From Gordonia soli NBRC 108243 (lineage in GTDB: Bacteria > Actinomycetota > Actinomycetes > Mycobacteriales > Mycobacteriaceae): a stretch of 64,000 bases of DNA. Below the pieces are notes generated by a model that was given only the letters and a program-made list of their open reading frames with translations, was not told where the DNA came from and searched no databases. The stretch is taken from the NCBI RefSeq assembly GCF_000334455.1, contig NZ_BANX01000011.1, forward strand, positions 186,001 through 250,000. Direction: 5' to 3'. Positions 12,667 to 21,024 of this stretch are shown here, one piece after another; the first letter of the stretch is position 1; each line of letters starts with the position of its first letter. Position numbers and translations under genes: made by a program.

Positions 12667-13766
12667 CAGCCGGCCTCCGTTCCGCCGGAGTTCAGTTGCT
12701 TGGTCATGTTCGGGGGCCGCGTGGTGTTCTGCTGCGGCAGTGCCGGCGGCAGCAGGTTGGTGACGACCGACTCGAACCAGCGGCCGTTTCCGAGCACGTT
12801 GGAGTAGAGCCGGTAGAACGGCGCCATGTAGGTGATCGCCTCACGAAGGTTCTTGTTCTGCTTGGTCAGCAGTTCGTTGACGCCCTTGAGAGAGTCCAGC
12901 GCCGGACCGATCTGGTCCTCGTTGTCCTTGACGATGCCCGACAGCGACGCGCCCAGCGACGTGGTGCTGGCGAGCAGCGCGGAGATCGACTTCTGGCGGT
13001 TGTTCAGCTCGTCGAGCAACTGCCCCGCGCCGGCGATCAACCGGGTGAACTCCTCGTTGCGGTCGGCCAGGATGGCCGAGGTCTTCTTGGTCGCACCGAG
13101 CAGACGCTGGACCTCTTGGTCGCGGCTGGCTATGGTCGCCGACAGTCGGGACAGCCCCTGCAGTGACGGACCGATGTCGCCCGCGGTACCGGAGAAGGCA
13201 TCCGACAGTGTGCGCATCGACTGCGCCAGCTGGTCGTTGTCGATCTCGTCGATCTGGTCGGCGGCATCGGAGAAGGCCTCGATGACGTCGTACGGCGACA
13301 CCGTGTCGGTGAGCGCGACGTCGGGATCGGCCGGCTTGCTGCCGCGCGGCGTCAGACCCAGGTACTTCTGGCCGAGGATCGTCTTGATCTGGATGGAGGC
13401 CTGTGTCTGGTCGCCGATCCATGTGTTGGTGACCTTGAAGCTCACGTCGACCTTGTCGCCGGCGAGCTTCACCTCGTCCACCTCGCCGACCTTCACGCCG
13501 GCCACGCGCACCTCGGCGCCACTGCGCAGTCCGGCCGCCTCGGAGAACTTGGCCGTGTACCGCGCACCCGCGCCGACCAGCGGCAACGAGTTCAGGTAGA
13601 AGGACGAGATCGCGACCATCAGCAGGATCAGGATGCCCATCCCGCCGACGCTCACCGGGCTGCGCTGCCCACCGAACCTGCGTCGGGGATGCTCCTGCTC
13701 CTGCTTCTCGATCTTCTCGGTCCGAGCGTCGTCGGTGCCGTCGGACGTGTTCGTGTCGTCAGCCAC
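12666..13766 (-). CDS. mceC: Mce family protein, MceC position
   Basis: This is the third Mce subunit, 366 residues. A charged cytoplasmic N-terminus of about 40 residues precedes the membrane anchor (about 42-60). The MlaD domain then contains the typical [11 protein letters not shown] turn. The helical C-terminal half includes the LLPPALP motif region seen near the ends of Mce proteins. It starts 3 bp after mceB ends and overlaps the mceD start by one base. Confidence 0.9.
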   Translation of the reverse strand: MADDTNTSDGTDDARTEKIEKQEQEHPRRRFGGQRSPVSVGGMGILILLMVAISSFYLNSLPLVGAGARYTAKFSEAAGLRSGAEVRVAGVKVGEVDEVKLAGDKVDVSFKVTNTWIGDQTQASIQIKTILGQKYLGLTPRGSKPADPDVALTDTVSPYDVIEAFSDAADQIDEIDNDQLAQSMRTLSDAFSGTAGDIGPSLQGLSRLSATIASRDQEVQRLLGATKKTSAILADRNEEFTRLIAGAGQLLDELNNRQKSISALLASTTSLGASLSGIVKDNEDQIGPALDSLKGVNELLTKQNKNLREAITYMAPFYRLYSNVLGNGRWFESVVTNLLPPALPQQNTTRPPNMTKQLNSGGTEAG

Positions 13767-13769
13767 AGG

Positions 13770-14852
13770 TCACCCCCCAGGCCTTTCGTCCTTCCAGCAC
13801 CGCGTGGCGGCACTGGTGTACAGGACATGGTTGATGTTCGGGAGCGGCAGGACCGGCTGCGACAACAGCGTCGACTTGCCGTTGCCCGCGACGACGTCGA
13901 TGCCGCAGAGATAGAACTGGAACCAGGAGCCGAAGGTGGCCGCGCGGCCGACCTTCTGCAGCTTGTTCGGCAGGTTGGTCAGCAGCGTGGAGATGTCGTC
14001 GTCACGCTTGTTGATCTGGTCGGCCAGCGACTTGAGACCCGAGATGTCGCCCTGGATCGCCGGACGGGTGGGCCCGAGGATCGAGGCGGTGACCGACGTC
14101 AGGTTGGACACCGATGTGATGGCCGACCCGACCGAGCCGCGCTGTGCGGCGAGACCCGTCACCAGCTTCTCGGTGTTGTCCAGCAACGACGTGAACTGCT
14201 CGTCGTTGCGGTTGACCGTCTCGAGCACCGAGGTCAGGTTGGTGATCAGGTCACCGATCACCTTGTCCTTGTCGGCGATCGCGTTGGTCAGGTCTGCGGT
14301 GTTGGCCACCAGGCTGCTGATGGTCCCGCTCTCACCCTGGAAGACCCGGATGATCTGCTCGGAGAGCGTGTTGACGTCCTGCGGCGACAGCTCGCGGAAC
14401 AGCGGCTTGAAGCCGTTGAACAGCTCGGTCAGGTTGACCGGCGGATGCGTGTCGTTGCTGTTGGGATCCGTGCCGAAGGTGTGTCCCGTGCCGACCGTCT
14501 GGGTCTGGTCACCCGCACCCTTCTCCAGCGCGAGGTACCGCAGCCCGGTCAGGTTCCGGTAGCGGATGTAGAGCTGGGTCCCGTCGGGCAGCCGATCACG
14601 GTTGACGTTGAACTTGACCTTGGCCTTGTCCCGGTCGTAGACCGCGACGTCGGTGACCTGGCCGACGCGGACGCCGGCGATCCGGACGTCGTCGCCCTTG
14701 TTCAGCAGCGTGGCATCGGAGAAGACAGCCTGGAAATCGCTGTCCCCGTCGCCGCCGGCGTTGGCGATGGTGAGGCCGAGCAGGCTGGTGGCGACCACGG
14801 TCACCACCGCGAACACGATCAGCTTGATCAGCGGGCCGGTGATGGACTTCAT
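13770..14852 (-). CDS. mceB: Mce family protein, MceB position
   Basis: This is the second Mce subunit, 360 residues. It has a membrane anchor (about residues 9-30), an MlaD domain with GDDVRIAGVRVGQV, and a helical segment. Its start overlaps the mceA stop in a 4-bp ATGA junction. The other members of the complex follow immediately, so all six Mce proteins should be made from one transcript in equal amounts, as a hetero-hexamer would need. Confidence 0.9.
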   Translation of the reverse strand: MKSITGPLIKLIVFAVVTVVATSLLGLTIANAGGDGDSDFQAVFSDATLLNKGDDVRIAGVRVGQVTDVAVYDRDKAKVKFNVNRDRLPDGTQLYIRYRNLTGLRYLALEKGAGDQTQTVGTGHTFGTDPNSNDTHPPVNLTELFNGFKPLFRELSPQDVNTLSEQIIRVFQGESGTISSLVANTADLTNAIADKDKVIGDLITNLTSVLETVNRNDEQFTSLLDNTEKLVTGLAAQRGSVGSAITSVSNLTSVTASILGPTRPAIQGDISGLKSLADQINKRDDDISTLLTNLPNKLQKVGRAATFGSWFQFYLCGIDVVAGNGKSTLLSQPVLPLPNINHVLYTSAATRCWKDERPGG

Positions 14853-16186
14853 CGGATGTTGACCTGCGCTCCCTGCAGCGATACGCCACCGATCATGGTG
14901 ATCCAGGTCGGCACGGCCGACGGATCGGTGCCGTTGGCACCGCCGTAGATCACCTTGAGCTGGTTGCGGTACGTCGGGTCGTCGAGCGGGTTGGCCTTGA
15001 TGACCCCGGCTGGCGCGGCCGAGAACTGGGGCTGCGGCAGGTCCGGGATCGTCTTCGGGCCGGGGTTACGTGACGGCGGCTGGTACGAACCGTCGGCGAC
15101 CGAGCCACCCGGGTACTGCGGGAAGGGGCGGCCGTTGGTCGGCGGTGAGTAGCACCGGGCCGGCGGATCGGTGTCGAAGAACCGCGGCTCGTCCTGGTTG
15201 GGCAGGTAGCGACCCCGCGGGTTGACGAAGGTCAGGTTCACCCGGACGCCCGGGTTCTTCGTCCCCTCGCCGACGATGTTGCGCGACTCCGGCACCAGAC
15301 CGGCGAAGTTCTTGAACGTGCAACCGAATGCCGGCGACTGCTTGGCGAGCTGCTCCAGGAACGGCGCCGAGTCGACGAAGAGGTCGATGAGGTCGGTGCG
15401 GTTCTGCTGCAGGAAGCGCGTCGTGTCGACCGCGGCCACACCCAGCGTCGAGATCAGCGTGCGCAGGTCGCCCCGACGCTCGGAGATCGTGTTGGTGGTG
15501 GTGCGCAGATTGTCGAGCGCGTCGATCACGTCGGGCAGCGCCTCGGAGTAGGTCTGCGAGAACGACGCGAGTCCGCGCAGCGTCCCCTGCAGTTCCGGCA
15601 TCTTGCTGTTGATGCCCTTGAAGACCGTGTTGAGGTTCTCCAGCGTGGTGCCCAGCTCCTCGCCGCGGCCCGACAGGGCCTGCGAGATCGCGGTGAGCGT
15701 GACGTTGAGGTCCTGCGGCGGGATGGCCTTGAGGACCGGCAGCAGCTTGTCGAACAGCTGCTGCACCTCCTTGGCGTTCCCGCTCGAGTCGGTCGCGATC
15801 GTCGCGTTCTTCTCGCTGCCCAGGGTGGCTCCCGACCAGTTCTCGGGGACCTGCAGGGCCACATAGCGCTCGCCGAACAGCGTCTTCGGCAGGATGCGCG
15901 CGGTGGTGTCGGCCGGCAGCTCGCCCGCCATCTTCGGATCGAGCCCGAGGATGACGTCGACGCTCCCGTCCGGTGCGGGTTTCACGTCTCGCACCGTGCC
16001 GACGACCATGCCGCGGGCCTTGACATCGGCGTTGGCCGGCAGCGCGTTGCCGGTGGAGTCGGTGGTCAGGGTGACGTCCTTGAAGGACGTGAACGTGTCG
16101 TTGAACTTCAGGATCGTGCCGGCCAGGAACAGCGCGACGACGACGAAGAACGCCAGGCCGAGGAGTCGGCGACGCAGGACCTCCAT
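14849..16186 (-). CDS. mceA: Mce family protein, MceA position
   Basis: This is the first Mce subunit, 445 residues. A membrane helix (about residues 8-27) and the MlaD domain (about 38-118, with ADVKARGMVVGTV) are followed by a helical region and a Pro-rich tail. It begins 3 bp after yrbEB, as expected for the first mce gene after the permease pair. MceA proteins of pathogens have been linked to host-cell entry, but here the gene is best read as a transporter subunit. Confidence 0.9.
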   Translation of the reverse strand: MEVLRRRLLGLAFFVVVALFLAGTILKFNDTFTSFKDVTLTTDSTGNALPANADVKARGMVVGTVRDVKPAPDGSVDVILGLDPKMAGELPADTTARILPKTLFGERYVALQVPENWSGATLGSEKNATIATDSSGNAKEVQQLFDKLLPVLKAIPPQDLNVTLTAISQALSGRGEELGTTLENLNTVFKGINSKMPELQGTLRGLASFSQTYSEALPDVIDALDNLRTTTNTISERRGDLRTLISTLGVAAVDTTRFLQQNRTDLIDLFVDSAPFLEQLAKQSPAFGCTFKNFAGLVPESRNIVGEGTKNPGVRVNLTFVNPRGRYLPNQDEPRFFDTDPPARCYSPPTNGRPFPQYPGGSVADGSYQPPSRNPGPKTIPDLPQPQFSAAPAGVIKANPLDDPTYRNQLKVIYGGANGTDPSAVPTWITMIGGVSLQGAQVNIR

Positions 16187-16189
16187 GCG

Positions 16190-17065
16190 CTAACCCCCCA
16201 CTCGGACGGTCGTGGTGGTGCCCCAGATCGCGAGACCGAGGAAGAAGTCGAGGACCGCGATGAGCACCAGTGCCGCTCTGACGGCGTGACCCACCGCCAC
16301 ACCGACGCCCGCGGGGCCGCCGCTGGCGTAGTAGCCGTAGTAGCAGTGCACCAGGATGATCACGAAGGCGAAGACCAGCACCTTGCCGAACGACCACAGG
16401 ACGTCGGCGGGTGGCAGGAACAGGTTGAAGTAGTGGTCGTACGATCCGCCCGATTGACCGTTGAACACCGTGGTGATCGTCCGGGACGCCAGATAGGCGG
16501 CCAGCAGGCCGAGGACGTACAGCGGGATGACCGCGACGAATCCGGCGATGACGCGGGTGGTGACCAGGAACGGGATGGACGGCACGGCCATCGTCTCGAG
16601 GGCGTCGATCTCCTCGGAGATCCGCATGGCGCCGAGCTGGGCGGTGAAGCCACAGCCGACCGTCGCCGACAAGCTGAGCCCCGCGACCAGCGGGGCGACC
16701 TCACGGGTGTTGACGTATGCCGAGAGGAAGCCGGTCAGTGCCTGCGACCCGAGCTGGTCGAGTGCGGCGTACCCCTGCAGACCGACCACGACGCCGGTGA
16801 AGCCCGACATCAGGATCATCACGCCGATGGTGCCGCCGATGACGGCCAGACCGCCCGACCCGAAGGCCACCTCGGCCAGCAGTCGCAGTACCTCGCGCGT
16901 GTAGTGCACGAGCGTGCGCGGAATCCACAGCAGCGTGCGTCCGTAGAACGACATCTGCTCGCCGGCGCCGTCGAGCACCTTCAGTGGCTTGCCCAGCTGT
17001 TTGCGGGCCTCGTACATGTAGTACTCGGGCCTGCTCTTCGCGATCGTCACCCCTCGACTGGTCAC
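16190..17065 (-). CDS. yrbEB: YrbE/MlaE family ABC permease, B type
   Basis: This is the second integral membrane permease of the Mce importer, 291 residues with about five or six membrane helices. The MlaE family signature is visible as MRISEEIDALETMAVPS, the coupling region that contacts the ATPase. It lies 6 bp after yrbEA and 3 bp before mceA. YrbEA and YrbEB are expected to form the heterodimeric channel beneath the Mce needle, powered by Mkl. Confidence 0.95.
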   Translation of the reverse strand: MTSRGVTIAKSRPEYYMYEARKQLGKPLKVLDGAGEQMSFYGRTLLWIPRTLVHYTREVLRLLAEVAFGSGGLAVIGGTIGVMILMSGFTGVVVGLQGYAALDQLGSQALTGFLSAYVNTREVAPLVAGLSLSATVGCGFTAQLGAMRISEEIDALETMAVPSIPFLVTTRVIAGFVAVIPLYVLGLLAAYLASRTITTVFNGQSGGSYDHYFNLFLPPADVLWSFGKVLVFAFVIILVHCYYGYYASGGPAGVGVAVGHAVRAALVLIAVLDFFLGLAIWGTTTTVRVGG

Positions 17066-17071
17066 GGGTGT

Positions 17072-17878
17072 CTACCCTCCCTTCGGTGGGACGATCTGCA
17101 GGTAGACCGCAGTGATGATCAGGTTGGCGAAGAAGAGCAACAGGAACGTGATGACGACGCTCTGGTTGACCGCGTCACCGACACCCTTCGGGCCGCCCCG
17201 TGGGTTGAGGCCCTTGTAGGAGGCGATCACGCCGGCCAGCACACCGAAGATGGCGGCCTTGAGCGTCGACACGTAGAGGTCGGGCAGCTGGGCGAGGGAG
17301 CCGAAGGACGCGAGATATGCGCCCGGGGTACCGCCCTGCACCACGACGTTGAAGAAGTAACCACCACCGATGCCGATGACCGCGACGAGACCGTTGAGCA
17401 GCATGGCGACCAGCACCATCGCGAGCACACGCGGGACCACCAGACGCTGGATCGGATTGATGCCGAGGACCCGCATCGCGTCGATCTCTTCACGGATGGT
17501 CCGCGACCCGAGGTCGGCGGCGACCGCCGAGCCGGCGGCGCCGGCCACCAGCAGCGAGGTCACCAGTGGCGATCCCTGCTGGATCACCACCAGCACGCTC
17601 GCCGCACCGGTGTACGACTCGGCACCGAGCTGCTTGATCAGCGACCCGGTCTGCAGCGAGACGATCGCGCCGAACGGGATCGCGATGAGCGCGGTCGGCA
17701 GGATGGTGACGCTGGCGATGAACCAGGCCTGCTGGATGAACTCCCGCAGCTGGAACGGGCGCACGAAGGTCTGGCGCGCGACGTCGACGAAGAGCTGAAC
17801 GATGTTGCCGGTCTGGGCGAGTGCGCCGGTTCCGGCTTGAGCAATTCGATCGACGCCACGCGCGGTGGCAGTGCTCAT
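17072..17878 (-). CDS. yrbEA: YrbE/MlaE family ABC permease, A type
   Basis: This 268-residue polytopic protein carries the MlaE signature TIREEIDAMRVLGINP and five predicted membrane helices. It begins 2 bp after the mkl stop, so ATPase and permease are very tightly linked. In many relatives the ATPase is encoded away from the mce operon, so this direct junction is notable. Confidence 0.95.
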   Translation of the reverse strand: MSTATARGVDRIAQAGTGALAQTGNIVQLFVDVARQTFVRPFQLREFIQQAWFIASVTILPTALIAIPFGAIVSLQTGSLIKQLGAESYTGAASVLVVIQQGSPLVTSLLVAGAAGSAVAADLGSRTIREEIDAMRVLGINPIQRLVVPRVLAMVLVAMLLNGLVAVIGIGGGYFFNVVVQGGTPGAYLASFGSLAQLPDLYVSTLKAAIFGVLAGVIASYKGLNPRGGPKGVGDAVNQSVVITFLLLFFANLIITAVYLQIVPPKGG

Positions 17879-17880
17879 CC

Positions 17881-19152
17881 TTATGAACTCCGAGGGTCGC
17901 GACGATCGGAGTCGAACCGACTCGTGTCGATCGGCTGGGTCTGCGCGTCACTGACGTCGGGAGTCGTCCAGTCCCGGGTGGGCTGGTCGGAAGCATGTTG
18001 ACCGATCACGTCGGTCGTGGTGTCGGATCGCGATCCCGCGACGGCCACCCCGGCGGGAGCGGTCGACCATTCGCCGGCACCGCCCGACTGCTGCTGGTTG
18101 CCGCCGTTGCCGTTCCCGTTGCCCAGATCGTGCTTGTCCGCGTGCTTGCGGTTCTCGGCGATGATCTGATCCTCTTCGGCCTGGCTGCGGCGGATGGCCT
18201 CCTGCGCGTTCTCCGGCAGGGTGTGCAGGATCTCGTGCACCCGCTGGCGGTGGCGCTCGATGGCCTTGCGCTCGGGCTGGCCGGGATTGGGCTGCACCTG
18301 CGGGATGATCTCGGAGAAGTCGTCCTTCGTGCCGCCGCCACCGATTCCGGCGGCCTGCATCTCCTCTTCCTGCTTCTGCACCGCCTCGTCCTTCTCCTCG
18401 GACATGCCGATCGGACCGAAACGGTCGCCGGAGAGGAACTGCTTGACCACCGGCTGCTCAGAGGTCAACAACACCTCGCGCGGACCGAACATCACCAACT
18501 CCTTACGGAAGAGCATGCCGATGTTGTCCGGGATCGTCCGGGCGATGTTGATGTTGTGCGTCACGATCAGGATCGTCGCGTCGATCTGCGCATTGATGTC
18601 GATCAACAACTGCGAGATGTAAGCAGTACGCACCGGATCCAGACCAGAGTCCGGCTCATCACACAGGATGATCTCCGGATCGAGCACCAACGCACGCGCC
18701 AGACCCGCACGCTTGCGCATACCACCGGAGATCTCACCAGGCAGCTTGTCCTCGGCACCGGTCAGACCGACCAGGTCGATCTTCTCCATCACGATGTCGC
18801 GAATATTGTCTTCCTTCTTCTTCGTGTGCTCACGAAGCGGGAAGGCGATGTTGTCGTACAAACTCATCGAACCGAACAGCGCACCATCCTGGAACAGCAC
18901 ACCGAACAACTTACGGATCTCGTAGAGCTCCTTGGACGAACACTTGGTGATGTCAGTGCCATCGATGATCACCGACCCCTGCTCGGGATGCAGCAACCCG
19001 ATCAAGGTCTTGAGAAACACCGACTTACCGGTACCCGACGGACCCAGCAGAGCGCTGACCTCTCCCGACGGCAAGGTCAGCGAGACGTCACGCCAGATGT
19101 TCTGCGAACCGAACGACTTGGTGAGCCCCTCGACACTGACCTCAACACCCAC
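17881..19152 (-). CDS. mkl: Mce transport ATPase Mkl/MceG with long C-terminal extension
   Basis: This is the ABC ATPase that energises Mce lipid import. The 423 residues contain Walker A GPSGTGKS (37-44), the ABC signature ISGGMRKR, Walker B IILCDEPDSGLDP and the switch His in VTHNINIA. After the roughly 250-residue nucleotide-binding domain comes an extension of about 170 residues: a charged helical part, then a Gly/Asn/Gln and Thr/Asp-rich tail. The M. tuberculosis homologue is about 360 residues, so this tail is longer. The GTG start at 19152 is chosen because GGAGG lies 5 nt upstream. It heads the operon and lies between rplJL and rpoBC. Confidence 0.93.
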   Translation of the reverse strand: MGVEVSVEGLTKSFGSQNIWRDVSLTLPSGEVSALLGPSGTGKSVFLKTLIGLLHPEQGSVIIDGTDITKCSSKELYEIRKLFGVLFQDGALFGSMSLYDNIAFPLREHTKKKEDNIRDIVMEKIDLVGLTGAEDKLPGEISGGMRKRAGLARALVLDPEIILCDEPDSGLDPVRTAYISQLLIDINAQIDATILIVTHNINIARTIPDNIGMLFRKELVMFGPREVLLTSEQPVVKQFLSGDRFGPIGMSEEKDEAVQKQEEEMQAAGIGGGGTKDDFSEIIPQVQPNPGQPERKAIERHRQRVHEILHTLPENAQEAIRRSQAEEDQIIAENRKHADKHDLGNGNGNGGNQQQSGGAGEWSTAPAGVAVAGSRSDTTTDVIGQHASDQPTRDWTTPDVSDAQTQPIDTSRFDSDRRDPRSS

Positions 19153-19299
19153 TGCATCCTCCAGACATCACTGCCCCCTTGCGGCGATCGGGTGCGACCA
19201 CACACGGACCGGTGGCATTTGTGGTTGGGGTCACTGTAGCCGACGGTCGCGATTCCCCACACTGCTACCGGCGCCTTCTCAGTTACACCCGCTGAGCCC

Positions 19300-19331
19300 T
19301 TACCGGCCGGTAACTTGTTCCCCGCGGGGAA
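19300..19331. promoter_or_regulatory. Two adjacent perfect palindromes upstream of the mce operon
   Basis: TTACCGGCCGGTAA (19300-19313) and TTCCCCGCGGGGAA (19318-19331) are both perfect 14-bp palindromes, 4 bp apart. A possible -10 for mkl (TACAGT on the minus strand, 19233-19238) lies about 62 bp closer to the gene, without a convincing -35. The first palindrome has the form of a dimeric repressor operator. No regulator gene lies beside it. The remainder of the 589-bp gap to rplL shows only the rplL terminators and a 17-bp tandem duplication (about 19622-19655). Confidence 0.45.
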
Positions 19332-19660
19332 GCGTAACGCATCACACCGGGGCCGCAAAAGTGCGCGGACGATCACGGCCCGGCTCGGGCCGAATTGCCT
19401 GGACCGACGCATTGCCGGCTCCCCGGAGATCTCAGTGGATGGACCTCGGGCGCCCTTCGGGACCGGTGTCGGCGCACCGTAGGAGACTCTGTGGCTGGCC
19501 CTCCAGGCCGCGTGTGCCGACGCGGGAGAGCCCGCATCCCGCGACTGTCGGGCGGCATGCCCTCTGATGGCCGCGAAGGCACAGCACCCGGACCGTCGGG
19601 CGGTCGCCGGGCTGCCGCGCCGACACCGCGACGCCACGGACACCGCGACGCCACAGACGC

Positions 19661-19696
19661 CGACGACCCGTGGGCACGGATGCCCACGGGTCGTCG
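19661..19696 (-). terminator. rplJL terminator hairpin
   Basis: A perfect 16-bp stem (CGACGACCCGTGGGCA, 19661-19676, against 19681-19696) closes a 4-nt loop that reads UCCG on the minus-strand RNA, about 45 nt after the rplL stop. There is no U-tract, as is usual in high-GC actinobacteria. A weaker 7-bp hairpin (19707-19724) lies between it and the stop codon. Confidence 0.75.
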
Positions 19697-19741
19697 GTCA
19701 GAAGTCCCCGATCATGCGATCGGGACGGCTTCGTCAGGGTC

Positions 19742-20131
19742 TCACTTGAGCGAGACCTTGGCGCCTGCCTCTTCGAGCTTGGTCTTGGCGGCCTCGGCGG
19801 CCTCCTTGTCGACCTTCTCCAGGAGCGCCTTGGGCGCACCCTCGACGAGGTCCTTGGCCTCCTTCAGGCCCAGGCCCGAGACGACCTCGCGGACGACCTT
19901 GATGACCTGGATCTTCTTGTCGCCGGCCGACTCGAGCACGACGTCGAACTCGTCCTGCTCGGCAGCGGCCTCGGCACCGCCGGCAGCCGGAGCACCGGCA
20001 GCGGCGACGGCGACCGGAGCGGCCGCGGTGACCTCGAAGACCTCTTCGAACTTCTTCACGAAATCGCTGAGCTCCAGCAGGGTCAGTTCCTTGAACTGAT
20101 CGATGAGCTCGTCAGCGCTGAGCTTCGCCAT
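19742..20131 (-). CDS. rplL: 50S ribosomal protein L7/L12
   Basis: This 129-residue stalk protein recruits translation factors to the ribosome. The N-terminal dimerisation domain (1-30), an Ala/Pro/Gly hinge (about 35-60) and the conserved C-terminal domain with [18 protein letters not shown] are all visible. It follows rplJ by 75 bp on the same strand and is closed by a strong hairpin, forming the usual rplJ-rplL operon. Confidence 0.98.
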   Translation of the reverse strand: MAKLSADELIDQFKELTLLELSDFVKKFEEVFEVTAAAPVAVAAAGAPAAGGAEAAAEQDEFDVVLESAGDKKIQVIKVVREVVSGLGLKEAKDLVEGAPKALLEKVDKEAAEAAKTKLEEAGAKVSLK

Positions 20132-20206
20132 GGTGGCGTCCTTCCTGTAGGTCCCCTCGACGGGGTGGTGTTCTTCTCCCGCGTGGGGATCAGGTGTGGG
20201 TGGCGA

Positions 20207-20731
20207 TCATTCGCCGGCTTCGGACTTCTTCTCCTGCAGGGCCGCGGCGAGACGCGCGACCTGCGATGCCGGCTGGTTGAACAGACCGGCGGCCTTTGCC
20301 AGGTTGCCCTTCATGGCACCGGCGAGCTTGGCCAACAGGACCTCACGCGTCTCAAGGTCGGCGATCTGTTCGATCTCGGCCACCGACAGCGCACGGCCGT
20401 CCATGTAGCCGCCCTTGATGACGAGAGCCTTGTTGTCCTTGGCGAAGTTCTTGATCGCCTTCGCGGCAACGACCGGCTCACCTTCGATGAAGGCGATGGC
20501 GGTCGGGCCGCTGAACAGCTCGTCGAGCCCTTCCACGCCCGCATCAGCTGCGGCACGCTTCACCAGGGTGTTCTTGGCGACGGAGTAGGTTGCGCCTTCG
20601 CCGAGTGAACGACGCAGATCGGTGATCTGACTGACGGACAGTCCACGGTATTCCGTGACGACCGCTGCCGACGAGCCCTTGAACTGCTCGGCGATCTCCG
20701 CGACTGCGGCGACCTTTTCGGAATTTGCCAT
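20207..20731 (-). CDS. rplJ: 50S ribosomal protein L10
   Basis: L10 anchors the L7/L12 stalk to 23S rRNA. The 174 residues include the conserved [16 protein letters not shown] and [12 protein letters not shown] segments near the N-terminus and the C-terminal helix that binds L7/L12. An AGGAGG-like site precedes the ATG at 20731. The gene lies behind a structured leader of about 250 nt, consistent with autoregulation by L10-(L7/L12). Confidence 0.98.
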   Translation of the reverse strand: MANSEKVAAVAEIAEQFKGSSAAVVTEYRGLSVSQITDLRRSLGEGATYSVAKNTLVKRAAADAGVEGLDELFSGPTAIAFIEGEPVVAAKAIKNFAKDNKALVIKGGYMDGRALSVAEIEQIADLETREVLLAKLAGAMKGNLAKAAGLFNQPASQVARLAAALQEKKSEAGE

Positions 20732-20988
20732 ACTTCGCCTCCTCTCTTCTCCTCGAGTTGGTCGAGTTCAACCTTGGAGCGAGGGCCACGGGACCCGGAG
20801 ACGACGAACGCCCCGGCACGCAGGTGCACGGGGCGTGATTGGACGCACCATGACGGTGCGGAACACTCCTCGTTCATCCTGCGTGGGCCGACGACTCCTG
20901 TCGTCTTTCGACCGGGAGGACTCCCGGTGACCAACGGTCTTCGGTTGAACCGATACGAACCACGGTGTCACCACCGTGTGTCACATCG
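20732..20988 (-). ncRNA. L10-type autoregulatory leader of rplJL
   Basis: The region between the predicted start site (about 20988) and rplJ contains GAAGACCGTTGGTCACCGGG and ACGCAGGATGAACGAGG on the minus strand, together with several short hairpins. Segments of this kind occur in the same place in mycobacterial rplJ leaders, where L10 complexed with L7/L12 represses its own mRNA. The exact boundaries and fold cannot be set by eye. Confidence 0.6.
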
Positions 20989-20993
20989 CGAAT

Positions 20994-21024
20994 TAGGCTA
21001 CCGGACCATGGGGAACGCATCCAA
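20994..21024. promoter_or_regulatory. Overlapping divergent -10 elements (rplJ and GH76 gene)
   Basis: The heptamer TAGGCTA (20994-21000) reads TAGGCT on the plus strand, 8 nt before the GH76 ATG. On the minus strand it reads TAGCCT, 18 nt after a TTGGAT -35 (21019-21024) facing rplJ. A single near-palindromic element could therefore serve both genes. The plus-strand transcript would be essentially leaderless. Confidence 0.5.
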
